Shown: positions 46,546 through 56,630 of the stretch, piece by piece | Position numbering within the stretch: position 1 is the first letter of the stretch | Layout of the letters: each line of letters opens with the position of its first letter | DNA from: Rhizophagus irregularis | Lineage: Eukaryota > Glomeromycota > Glomeromycetes > Glomerales > Glomeraceae | Direction: 5' to 3' | DNA length: 64,000 bases | Assembly (NCBI RefSeq): GCF_026210795.1 | Contig: NC_089447.1 | Location: forward strand, 2,854,501 to 2,918,500 | Notes under the pieces: generated by a model | Seen by the model: the letters and a program-made list of their open reading frames with translations, nothing else | The model's database searches: none | Told to the model about the DNA's origin: nothing | Translations under genes and position numbers: made by a program

Positions 46546-47717
46546 TTTACTTTTAGAGATGTAAAATAATACGACATTTTTTAATGAGAGAAAGACTGAA
46601 ACGAAAATATAAGCATACAAAGGCAATAGCTATGTTGCGTATATGAAAATTTTATTATTTTATTTTACAAATATTTTTTTATGGTATTTACTCAGCATCC
46701 TATTATTTTGTCTTGTTTATTCCCCATTAGTTTCTCTTAATGGAATGTTCGTATATTATATCTCCATTTAGTTAATTTAGTTATAATATAAATTGATCAA
46801 CTTTGATTCTTACTACTTTTATTATTGATAACTTTATCCAATAATGTTAATCATTTTGTTATATTACTTAAATGGGCAACTTTTTTTCTTGTGAAGATTT
46901 TTTCCTTAGTAAATATTTTAATATTTAGTTTTTTTTTATTTTCAATTAAAATATTCATAATTTTTTTTTTTTGTGGGTGGATTCTTTTTTTCACAAAACC
47001 AGTAAATGTGAAATTTTTGTGTTATTATCTTTAATCTAAATTGAATGAAATGAATGAAAAAAAAATTTTTTGATTTTATGAATATCAACTATAATAATAT
47101 TGTGTAATTAATTTTTTAATTATTTAGTAAATTAGATTATATTAACCTGATAAATTTTATTACAAATAAAAATTATTTATATTTAATTAAATACAATAAG
47201 CAATTTAAATATTTAATTAGTATGATTAGTTTTAATTAAGTAAAACTGCTCTGTCTAAATTAGATATAGTAACATTTTAAAATATTATTAAACTATTTTT
47301 GCAGTTTTGATATTTGTTATATAATATAAATATAGTTTATTGGTAATTAATAATATTAGATATATTAATAATATATTATGATTTAGAATTTAATTCTTGC
47401 ATAATATAAGTAGAGCTTTTATATAAATTCTATATTTACATATAATTTTGCAATTATTTAATAAAGCAATTGAATTAAAAAAAAATTTAGAATTTAATTA
47501 TAACATTTAATTTATTTAAAAGTATAATTTACTATTTATATTAAAAAGTGATTTGCAAATTATATTTTCTTTTTTTAATATTTTTATAATAATGGTATAA
47601 TAAAAATTAAACTTGGCAAAAAGTATCAGAATAAATAATAATAATATTTTATTTATAGTATTATTTTATTTTCACATTTTATTAAAATAGAATTTTATAT
47701 ATATATAATTTTTACTA
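46546..47717. other. AT-rich region downstream of PKA, no gene seen
   Basis: 1.2 kb of very A+T-rich sequence with no ORF of protein-like composition. It ends at the target-site duplication of the retroposon. Confidence 0.5.
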
Positions 47718-47733
47718 AAAATGTACAAATAAT
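47718..47733. repeat. left copy of 16-bp target-site duplication
   Basis: AAAATGTACAAATAAT, identical to 48813-48828, directly adjoining the T run (poly(A) on the minus strand). Confidence 0.9.
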
Positions 47734-48714
47734 TTTTTTTTTTTTTTTTTATGTTTTAGGAGACATCAGCATAGCCGGCTCACCAAAGCTACGTGGAGGG
47801 AGCATTACAACGTCAGTTGCAGTAACATACTCCTACCATTGAGCAACAGATAACCAAGCAACCTACTCTAATTATTAGAAGTAACCAGATGTTCATCCCC
47901 CTACTCCCTATATACCACACTGGGAAGACGGTACCCAAGTTTAAACCCAACATGGATCGTAGTGTAGCAGGGTTTCTGACACAGTTATACTACCCACTAG
48001 CACCCATCAGAAGTGAGCAACCATCCACGTACGGCAGATATAACGGAGCAGACATCTGTAAGTCCTTCCATGATGGTTAGCTTAGAGGTACTGCAATACT
48101 AAGACTACTAATATGGCCTCACTCAAAGCCCACTACAGGCCGCGATTACCATACCAGCCCACCATAGTTGTAAATCCCCCAGTAGTAATAGTAGTGACTA
48201 CCAGGGACAGTAAGCTGCTAAGGGTACTGGGGATCACCCCTTTATTATAAGTAACCAACCCGCTACCTAAGCTGGGATTACCCACCAGTATGTCAAATTC
48301 ACTGAGGAATCGAACCTCACCTTAGAACCTTATATACCTGTAAGCCCACGAACGTCTCCAATCAGCCTAAACCTATTAGAAGGTAAACTACTGCTAAGAC
48401 ATTGCACTTGAGATTTTACCATCTATGAGGATTATCTAGCGTAGTAAACCCCACAGTAAAGTTTACCACACCCTTAGTGGTATTGTAGAGTGACCACCAA
48501 GACAAGAGCTCACCCAGATGGTATGCAAGCAGTGACCATCCAGACAGGACAATAGGCTTCCCAATGGCCTCATAGGGAACGCTAGAGGACACCACGACCC
48601 TTGTTAAATATGCCGCCGACCGGTATATACTAATTCACCATGATGCAGTCCAGCCTACATTAATCCCTGTACCTTTACACTATTGGTAGTAGTGTCCGCA
48701 GTAAAATTCTTTTA

Positions 48715-48812
48715 ATTTCTGTGATCGGCGGAATCGAACCTGCAACCTCATCATACTCAGGCTTCACAAGGGGATTCACGGACTAACCAATAAGCCAAGG
48801 GTGATCAACCCC
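48715..48812 (-). promoter_or_regulatory. Pol III-type A/B box region (tRNA-like head of the retroposon)
   Basis: Minus-strand reading gives TTGGCTTATTGGTTAGTCCG (A-box-like) and GCAGGTTCGATTCCGCC (B box with T-loop). The T-stem is imperfect and the acceptor arms do not pair cleanly, so this is a tRNA-derived promoter module rather than a functional tRNA gene. Confidence 0.7.
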
Positions 48813-48828
48813 AAAATGTACAAATAAT
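48813..48828. repeat. right copy of 16-bp target-site duplication
   Basis: AAAATGTACAAATAAT, identical to 47718-47733, marks the 5' end of the minus-strand element. Confidence 0.9.
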
Positions 48829-48857
48829 AGTTGAATAAAATTATATATATAGTATAT

Positions 48858-49171
48858 ACCGTATATAGCGGGCCACAGTACCCCGGGTATCTTGCAAAAA
48901 TCGGGAGTTTGACCCTGTACCCCCGGGTACTAAACAAAGCCTAAAAATTCCGTTTTTTGCGAATATCTCACGATCTACCAGTCCAATTTGAACGATCTAT
49001 TTTTTATTTTGAAGAGCTCAATGAGAGCTATCAAACAAAAAAATGATGGCTCAAATCTGATCACTAGATCACGAGATAATTGTAAAATATCCCCCGGGTA
49101 CTATACAATTCTATGAAATTTTTCAAGGGGGTACTATGCATAGGGGGGTACTATGGCCCGTGATATACGGT
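48858..49171. mobile_element. 314-bp MITE-like element with terminal inverted repeats
   Basis: The left end starts ACCGTATATAGCGGGCCACA. The reverse complement of the right end starts ACCGTATATCACGGGCCATA. The arms match at 24 of the first 27 positions. The motif (G)TACCCCC/GGGGGTAC recurs several times inside, near both ends, resembling subterminal transposase-binding repeats. No coding capacity. The target duplication is not clear because the flanks are TA-rich; TA or ATA is possible. It sits only 29 bp from the retroposon's right target-site copy. Confidence 0.75.
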
Positions 49172-49945
49172 AATATAATTTATAAAAATATTGTAATAAA
49201 TTTTTATTTATTATATTATATATATATATTTGTAAATTAATATTTAAAAATATAATTTATTCTAATATTTAACTATTTGGCTGAGATTAACTAAGACCCT
49301 GAATAATACTAAAAAAATTCAGTCCTAATTTTATATAACCTATAATAAATTTTGTTTTCAAATGTAAAATTATATTAACTTTTTAGCTATTTTGAGAACT
49401 AGTGATTGGATTTAATAATTTTAAGCTTGTTAGATTTATCTTGTTAAGATAAATATTTGATATATATTTTATTTCTGTAGGTGCAATATATTGACTAAGA
49501 TATTTTATTTTAAATTTTGTTATACAGATTAGAATGAATTTAAAGAAAAAATATAATTAACTCTATAAATACATCCAAAAAAAGCATGCAATTATAAAGG
49601 ATATATATTTATAGAGTAAATAATTAGAGGTCATATATACTTGGAATTGAACTAAAGTATGCATTTAGGAAGGAAATGCACTTATAAGTGGTGCATTATA
49701 AGGAGTTAACTGTATATAATACATGTTAGAGAAAAATATATAGTGCATGCATTTAAAAAGTGTGCACTTAAAAGAGTTGAATGTATCTTTGTATGTAAAG
49801 AAACAAACCTAAATGAACTATATGTAATTCAACAATAAATTTAATGATAATAAAATCATTATATTAAAAATTGCTTTTTATAGTTAAAAAATACAATCTA
49901 TTACTATTATTATTATTGTAATTTAATTAATGATTTCATTCTAAT
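49172..49945. other. AT-rich region between the MITE and ICP55
   Basis: No gene seen; AT-rich, including the 3' region of ICP55. Short, loose repeats of 'gcatgcatttaaaa' and 'gtgcacttaaaa' type occur near 49660-49780. Confidence 0.45.
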
Positions 49946-52532
49946 TTAATTTTCCATACAATATTCAATATCAACAATTTCTTTTGGTGCAATTGAACTT
50001 AATACGTATGGATCAGTTTCACCAACTAATACATCATCTTCTATACGAATTCCCATGCCATGAAAGTGTTTTGGATAAGCATCATTAGGAGGAATATAAA
50101 CGCCTGGTTCTAAAATAATTTGAAATTTAAAATTAAAATAATTAAAACAAAATAAAAATTGATAATGATATATCACATTACCTATTGTTATCACCATTCC
50201 ACTTTTTAGAATTCGTGAACGTTCTAGGTCATGCGTATCATGAACATCTAATCCAAGATAATGTCCAACGTGATGAGGATATAATACTCGGTCCACGTCC
50301 TAATCATAAAAAAACGGTAAGTAATATGAAAAAAATAGTGGAAATATAGTTGAATTCATACTCCTTCAACAAGATCAAATCCAAGACTTGACAATCCCTC
50401 TTTTATAAATTGAACAGATTTTTCATGTATTTTATTGAGTGAAATATTTTTTTTTTCAGTACAAAGCTAAATTATATTATAACATCGTTAATCATAAAGA
50501 AAGTATAACACAACAATTTCAAACAAATTCTTTACCTTGATGCATTGTCTGTTGGCATTTAACACCACCTCATAAAGATCACGTTGAGCTGGCGAAAATT
50601 TACCATTTATTGGCCAGGTTCGCGTAATATCACTAGCATAACCATGGTATTCCTATCAGCAATAATAAAAACAATTAAATAATAAAATTCCACGTTAGTT
50701 ATGCAAAGGTAAAATACTCACACTACCCGCGTCTACTAATACCAAGTCACCATTTCTAATATATATGATAGAGATAATAATTAATAAAAAGTCTTTCTAG
50801 CCCGTATCAAATATCAAAATAAATGACCTACTGTAATGGCATATCGTTCCTTACATAGTGCAATGTTAAAGCATTAATTCCTCCTGCCACCACTGGTACA
50901 TATGCAAGATACTGCGCCCCACGAATCCGGCATTCAAAATCTACTTTTGCATATAAGTCATGTTCAGTAAATCCGAGGTTTGTAAACTTAATTGTCTATT
51001 TAAAGATTAAACAAACGTAAATCATTTATATATAATAATAAAATACGAAATCAGGGAATCAGAAAAATATACCTCAATGAATGCTTTACCAGTGATTTGT
51101 CCGGCCACTTTCATTAACGCAATTTCACTATCACTTTTAATAAGTCTCAATTCCTGAATTATACGACTTAACGGTTTTACTTGAGAGCCAAACATAGTTG
51201 AGATAGAGGAGAAACGATGAGGGCGTATTAATCTATCGAGGTGATCTCGACAATAATTAAACCAATAAGAAAATGTATGAAATGAGGGAATACCATAAGC
51301 TCGGCTGGTACTTTTATAAATACTATCACTTGAAAGAATATTTGTTTTTGCAGGGAGATCTATGTATATATCTTTGTAATTTTTTACGATTTCCTTGATT
51401 TTTGAGTTGAATCTTGTCGATTCTATAGCCTATCATTGCGGAAGAATGTGGCAATTCATCATATGTACGCGTAAATCACTTAATTTTTATGGCAAATATT
51501 ATACCTCGTCTGCGCCAAATATTTCTACTGCACCCAATACTCCAGTTCTAGAACCATCCCACATTTCAACACTTGTATTTTTTGGCGGCACAAACATTGT
51601 CATTTTATATCCCTTTCGAGTATTATTCTTTTCTTACATTTATACGATGGAAAAAAATAAATATAATTCATCTAATGCATAATATACTTTCAAAAAAAAT
51701 AAAAATAAAATATTTTGAGTATAAACAAGTAAAATCATTAAATACCCAAAACTATAGCCGCGTCTGGTTCATTAAAACCTAGGCGTAATAAAAGTAATAT
51801 GAATTTATTAAATTACATTAATTTATTAGTTACGTAATAATCATATTGCTCATACCGCATAAATAAAAGAAGTCGGTATTTTGATGGAACGGATAACTAT
51901 AAATATAAAAAAAAAGATGAAATCATGAGAATTTTCATTTTTATCTCTAAAAATAATTATAAAAAAAATTTTAAATTATGCTTTGTACTGCATAAATTGT
52001 AAATTTTATGATATATATCTGTAAATAAACATAAATTTGTTACAAAAATAAAAGTTGATATTCTCTTGATATAAATTTTATTAAAATATACGAACAATAC
52101 TTTGTTTGACATATATCTTGTTCGATACCCTAATGCGATTGCAACACTATTTTCTGGAAGCATATTCATCAACCTTGCTCTTCTAAACTCGTATTCGGTA
52201 GCTGTTATTCCTGGTGTTACTTTCAATTTGATATAAGAAAAAGCGAAAATTGGCATAAGAAAATTATCGAATATAATTCATAAAAAATACTTGCTTACCT
52301 TCTCCCGGTTTCATCAAATGTGGGTGAGTTTTCGCTGTTGGCTGACCATATAATCGTGGTTTGGCAGGCGTAAGTGCAGAGGCACTTAATGAGCGAATAT
52401 TAGTCCCAAAACCTAATTATAAGCCGTAACCACAATTTGTCTGTGTCAAAAGTTTTATTTGTAATTACCAAATGAACAAGGAAATAACCTAAAGTAAAGC
52501 GCGACAACATACGTTGCCATATAAACGAACAT
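49946..52532 (-). CDS. ICP55: Icp55/XPNPEP3-type mitochondrial Xaa-Pro aminopeptidase
   Basis: Thirteen exons join in phase to 520 aa: 52532-52469, 52412-52299, 52219-52096, 51896-51856, 51778-51746, 51632-51505, 51429-51073, 50995-50832, 50755-50722, 50652-50536, 50466-50362, 50299-50182, 50109-49946. The N terminus ([20 protein letters not shown]...) has Arg and hydroxyl residues and no acidic residues for about 50 positions, fitting a presequence. The aminopeptidase-P N-domain follows ([20 protein letters not shown], then [20 protein letters not shown]). The pita-bread domain has its metal ligands: [37 protein letters not shown] and [10 protein letters not shown]. Yeast Icp55 trims one residue from proteins already cut by MPP, stabilising them under the N-end rule. 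The length agrees with yeast Icp55 (511 aa). The frame is open a short way upstream of the chosen Met. Confidence 0.92.
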
Positions 52533-52934
52533 TGGCGTATTGGACGCGAAAGCTTGTATTTCATCTTTATTCAGAACTGTATACGTGGTAGCTAAGAAAA
52601 GAGGACAACCTGCTTTTAAAAAAAAAAAATCCTTTGATTAGATTGATACTTTATCAACGTTTACCCCCTGTCCAATTCTACGTAACCGTGAAAAGTATTT
52701 ACAGCACTCATATTTGTCATCGTGCAGGGGATAGTTTTTCATTCTTATCTCGATATTGATGAATTGACGCGACAACCAATTATATTGTTTAGTTGCATTT
52801 TACCGACCGGTGATTTATACGAACGATTTGTGAAGCCCTGAACTTTCCGAACTAAAAAATTTATAACTCGATTTCGAGAGATCATGTTGATCATTTTGGA
52901 ACTTGTTCATTTTACGCTTTATTCACACGGTATA
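52533..52934. other. divergent promoter region, ICP55 / polyol dehydrogenase
   Basis: 400 bp between divergent starts. It contains a 'ccaattatattg' segment and a short A run. No gene seen. Confidence 0.4.
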
Positions 52935-54277
52935 ATGCCAGAAAACTCGAATATTTCATGGGTTCTTAAGCGCATTGGCGATATTCAGGCCGAAAATCGC
53001 CCAAGACCATCACCAAAACCAAACGAAGTTGAAATTGCTGTCAAAGTAACTGGAATTTGTGGCTCTGACGGTAATGATAAAGCTTTATTTCGTATATACT
53101 TTATATTAAAAGTACATTATAAAGTAAACAAATTTAATTTTATTTATTATTATTTCACATTTTAATATCTTTTATTTCCAAGTTCATTATTGGGTTCAAG
53201 GCCATATCGGTGACTTTATAGTTAAGGAACCAATGGTTTTAGGTCATGAATCCTCTGGCATTGTGACAAACATTGGAAGAGATTGTAAAATCTTGAAGGT
53301 TGGCGATCAAGTCGCAATTGAACCTGGTATACCTTGTTATATTTGTCATTTTTGTAAAAATGGTCAATATAACTTGTGTAAAGATATGAAATTCGCGGCA
53401 ACTCCACCAATTAATGGTTCTTATTTTAATATACTTCATTATTAACATTAAAATATCATAATTAATTTTTGTAAATGATATAAATTATAAGGTACACTTT
53501 GTCAATATTATTGTTGTCCAGAGGATTTTTGTGTAAAATTACCGGATAATTTTCCATCACTCGAAGAAGCAGCATTAATTGAACCACTATCAGTTGGAAT
53601 TCATTCATGTAAATTAGCAGACCTTAGAGCAGGTCAAACTGTAATAATATTTGGAGCTGGACCAGTTGGATTGTTGGCGGGAGCTGCAGCAAAAGCATCA
53701 GGTGCTGTTAAAATTACTATGGTAGATATTAATCAATCGAGATTAGATTTTGCGAAAAATTATGTGGCTAATGAGGTTGTATTAGCGGAAAGAGAGATTC
53801 CTCAAGGTTTAAGTTCAGTCAATTTCGCTAAAAGATTTTCACAAAAGTTATTGGAATCTGGCGTTGAACAAGCTGATGTTATATTAGAATGCTCTGGTGT
53901 TGAAACTTGTATCCAAACTGGTATTTATGTAAGTGCGAATAAATTTGTTTAGAAGAACTGAACTATTTAAATTAATATATATTTTGTATTAGATGACTAA
54001 GTCTAAAGGAACATTTGTGCAAGTAGGGATGGGTATGGAAGTTGTACCAATTCCAATAGCTGATATCGGAGTTCGTGAGATTAAATTTATGGGGTCTTTC
54101 CGTTATTGCAATACCTATAAACAAGCTGTACAGCTAGTTAGTGCCGGATTTATTAATTTAAAACCTCTTATAACCCATAGGTTTAAATTTCAAGATGCTG
54201 TGAAAGCTTTTGAAACAGTTAAAGAAAGAAAAGATAACGTTATCAAAGCATTGATTTTAGGAACGGATACTAATTAG
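52935..54277 (+). CDS. zinc-dependent sorbitol/L-arabinitol-type dehydrogenase (MDR family)
   Basis: Four exons (52935-53070, 53183-53416, 53492-53928, 53993-54277) join in phase to 363 aa. The start MPENSN is preferred over an in-frame Met at 52884, giving the usual family length. Catalytic zinc ligands appear in TGICGSDVHYW and VLGHESSG. The four-cysteine structural zinc lobe is intact (CYICHFCKNGQYNLC). The Rossmann motif is GAGPVGLLAG, with an acidic residue at the end of the next strand (TMVDINQSR), pointing to NAD rather than NADP. Members oxidise polyols such as sorbitol, xylitol or L-arabinitol to ketoses. The exact polyol cannot be read from sequence alone. The exon 3 codon NG|T rebuilds the PPINGTLCQYY motif, supporting the model. 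Confidence 0.9.
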
Positions 54278-54291
54278 ATAATCAACCGTCG

Positions 54292-54299
54292 TCACGTGA
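54292..54299. promoter_or_regulatory. TCACGTGA palindrome upstream of the METTL6-like gene
   Basis: Perfect palindrome with a CACGTG core, about 80 bp upstream of the start at 54379 and just after the dehydrogenase stop codon. Confidence 0.45.
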
Positions 54300-54378
54300 A
54301 AATTAAATTGTGTTACTCAATGTCCCATCAAAATTGATTGTTATTATTAAGGAAATATAATTAAGAATAAAATCAAAA

Positions 54379-55475
54379 ATGAATACTGTTGATATGACTG
54401 ATAATAATGACAGTAAACAGGCATGTCCTGAAATCAAGACAATAGAGTTAAAAATTGATTATGAAAAAATCGAAGAATTATTAAAGAATGATAAAAAATT
54501 ATTACCACAATTTTGGGCGAATAAATATAAAAACGATGCGTCAAAAAATTGGCATGTTATATATAACTTATTTATTTATTTTTTTTTAAAAAAAAAAATT
54601 ACATTTTTTTTTAATTATTTGCAAATTTAATTAGGGATTTATTTTATAAGCGCAATACTACAAAATTTTTTAAGAATAGACATTGGATTGGAAGAGAATT
54701 TAATGAACTTTCTTTCAATAATAATGAACAAGACTCAGAATTAAATAATAAAAAAATTGTGTTAGAATTGGGTTGTGGTGTAGGAAATTTTATATTTCCA
54801 GTTTTAGAATCAAATCCTTTATTATTTATCTATGCTTGTGACTTCTCAAAAAGGGCTATTGAATTTGTAAAGGTATCTATCTCATAATACTATTTTTTCA
54901 CAATAAATTATATACTTAACCTTCTCTTCTTTTTTTAGAATCATTTTCAATACGATGAGAAGAGATGCAATGCATTTGTTTGTGATTTAACGGAAGATAA
55001 TTTACCAGATTTCATATCATCAAATGATAAGGTAAATATTGTTTCATCAATATTTGTATTATCCGCTATTCCACCAGAGAAACATTTAAACGTTATAAGA
55101 AATATATCAAAGGTAAATGCAATTATATTTATTTAAATGTGCTGAAATTCTGGTAAACATAAAAATAGTAACTAAAAATTTTATTAGGTAACAAAACAAG
55201 GTTCTATAATTTGTTTCCGTGATTATGCAATTTATGATGAAACTCAATTAAAATTTTCTAGTGATGGCGCACATAAACTTGATGAAAATCTTTATGTAAG
55301 ACAAGATGGCACTATGTCATATTTTTTTACCATTGAATATTTAAAAGACTTATTTGAAAAAGATGGTTTATTTCAAATGATTAATGGTGAATATGTTGAA
55401 AAAGAAACTATAAATAGAGCTAAAGAATTACGCGTGGACAGAAGATTTTTACAAGCAAAATTTATTAGATTATAA
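54379..55475 (+). CDS. METTL6: METTL2/METTL6/Trm140-type tRNA 3-methylcytidine methyltransferase
   Basis: Four exons (54379-54551, 54635-54872, 54939-55112, 55188-55475) give 290 aa, close to METTL6. The N-terminal region [19 protein letters not shown] leads, across an intron, into [20 protein letters not shown], matching the family's NWDLFYKRN motif. The SAM-binding loop is [16 protein letters not shown], followed by [52 protein letters not shown] and the C-terminal [20 protein letters not shown] and [17 protein letters not shown]. Enzymes of this family put m3C at position 32 of tRNA-Ser or tRNA-Thr. Only a GC donor for intron 1 (TTG|GCATGT, 54552) restores the Trp-Asp of the motif in frame; a GT three bases later does not. 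The short N terminus argues for the METTL6 (tRNA-Ser) branch, by inference. Confidence 0.88.
54552..54634 (+). other. GC-AG intron (METTL6-like intron 1)
   Basis: Begins GCATGT after AATTG and ends AATTAG. The neighbouring GT at 54556 would give a phase mismatch with the acceptor, while the GC donor rebuilds the conserved NWDLFYKR. Confidence 0.72.
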
Positions 55476-55479
55476 TAAA

Positions 55480-56410
55480 TTATTTTTTATTTGATGATAA
55501 TAGAGCTAGTTCTTTCTCTACATCTGAAAATATACTTATTCCTGATTCTAATGCATCAATCAATATTTCCAATTTATTTGAACCAAGATTTACTTCCTAT
55601 AATTTATTTAATTGAAATAAAATTAACAAATTATTTATCTGTCAAGTCTATTATAAGTATAACTAACTTTACCTTCTTTCTTAATTTGTCCAAATCTTCA
55701 CCAAATGCCTTAGTAATTTGATTCATATAAAAATCACGAAATTGTTTTTCAGCTTGCGGACGTGCTAATAAAGGTGTTGGAATTAGATCTTTTTCCTATA
55801 AAAAAAAACATAAATATTCATAAATTTACACTAATTTCAAAATATTATTGATATAAAGGAAAAATGTTACTTCTGTAGTTTCTTTGCTCGTATTTTTATC
55901 TTGACTTTTTATTTCTTCTTTTTCTTTTGTTTTTTTCTTTAAAGAAATTTTTGTTGTATCTTCTACAATTTCATCCATCTCATCATCCTCATCATCTGTC
56001 TTATCACTCAATTCTTTTTCATCCATATTTTCTACATTTGAATTCTCTTCTTCCGATTCTTCCGATTCTTCACTATAATTTATTTTTTTCATATTTTCAT
56101 TATCTGAACTATCCTCCTCTTCCGATGATGTTGATTCAACATTTTGCATTATAATATCTTCGTCTTTGTCTCCTGATTCATCTTTATTAAATTTAAGTTC
56201 TTCATTTTCATTATCATTCGAATTTGAACTTATAACTTTATCTTCAAATAACGAATTAGTGTTATTTAATTTCATCGTATTTTTATAATTCGTCGATTTT
56301 GGCGTTTTCTCATTTTGTACTTTTTTAAGTGCTGAAGTTTTTTGTTGAGAAGAATTAAAAAGAGGTTGTTTACCTTTCTTTGAGAATTTTTGTGATATTT
56401 TCTTTGGCAT
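55480..56410 (-). CDS. RSA3: Rsa3-like ribosome assembly protein
   Basis: Three exons (56410-55871, 55795-55673, 55596-55480) join in phase 0 to 259 aa. The first about 180 residues are disordered: a Lys-rich start MPKKISQKFSKKGKQ, then long Glu/Asp/Ser tracts (STSSEEEDSSDNEN, EESEESEEENSN), as in many nucleolar assembly factors. The C-terminal domain reads AEKQFRDFYMNQITKAFGED then LDKLRK, then NKLEILIDALESGISIFSD, matching the Rsa3 domain (FY-x-x-x-x-T-x-x-F-x-x-DLDKLR ... L-x-x-LI-x-AL-x-x-G). Yeast Rsa3 works in early 60S subunit assembly. Its stop codon lies 4 bp from the stop of the convergent METTL6-like gene, so the 3' untranslated regions must overlap. Confidence 0.8.
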
Positions 56411-56630
56411 ATTTTAGGAAAATGATAAATTGAGTCAAATAATCAAAATGATTGACTACAATGAAATAAAAAAAAAAATTTATTTAAAAGTATAACTTGC
56501 AAACAGGTTATTTTTACGTAATTTTTCCGAAACATTATAAAATAATGCAAATTGTATATGTAAATAGTAATCGGATTCTATTCTTTTTATTAACAAAGAA
56601 GTTAAACTTATAGTCTTATACTATTTATAT

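Larger units (their letters stand above)
47718..48828 (-). mobile_element. non-autonomous retroposon with tRNA-like head, poly(A) tail and 16-bp target-site duplication
   Basis: A GC-richer block of 1079 bp (47734-48812) interrupts AT-rich DNA. It is flanked by identical 16-bp direct repeats AAAATGTACAAATAAT at 47718-47733 and 48813-48828. On the minus strand it begins GGGGTTGATCACCCTTGGC. It contains an A-box-like TGGCTTATTGGTTAGTCCG and a perfect B box GGTTCGATTCC about 50 nt later, the arrangement of an internal Pol III promoter. It ends in about 17 A residues directly abutting the left repeat. A poly(A) tail plus a long target duplication is the signature of LINE-machinery retroposition. 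No ORF with transposase or reverse-transcriptase motifs is present, so it is non-autonomous. At about 1.1 kb it is long for a SINE. Confidence 0.85.

Noticed and set aside
47889-48080. 63-aa plus-strand ORF in the retroposon
   Set aside because: It lies antisense to the element, has no motif, and is explained by the element's higher GC content and few stops.
48715-48812. A functional tRNA gene on the minus strand
   Set aside because: The A and B boxes are present, but the T-stem has mismatches and the acceptor arms do not pair. The position at the head of a poly(A)-tailed, target-duplicated element fits a retroposon promoter instead.
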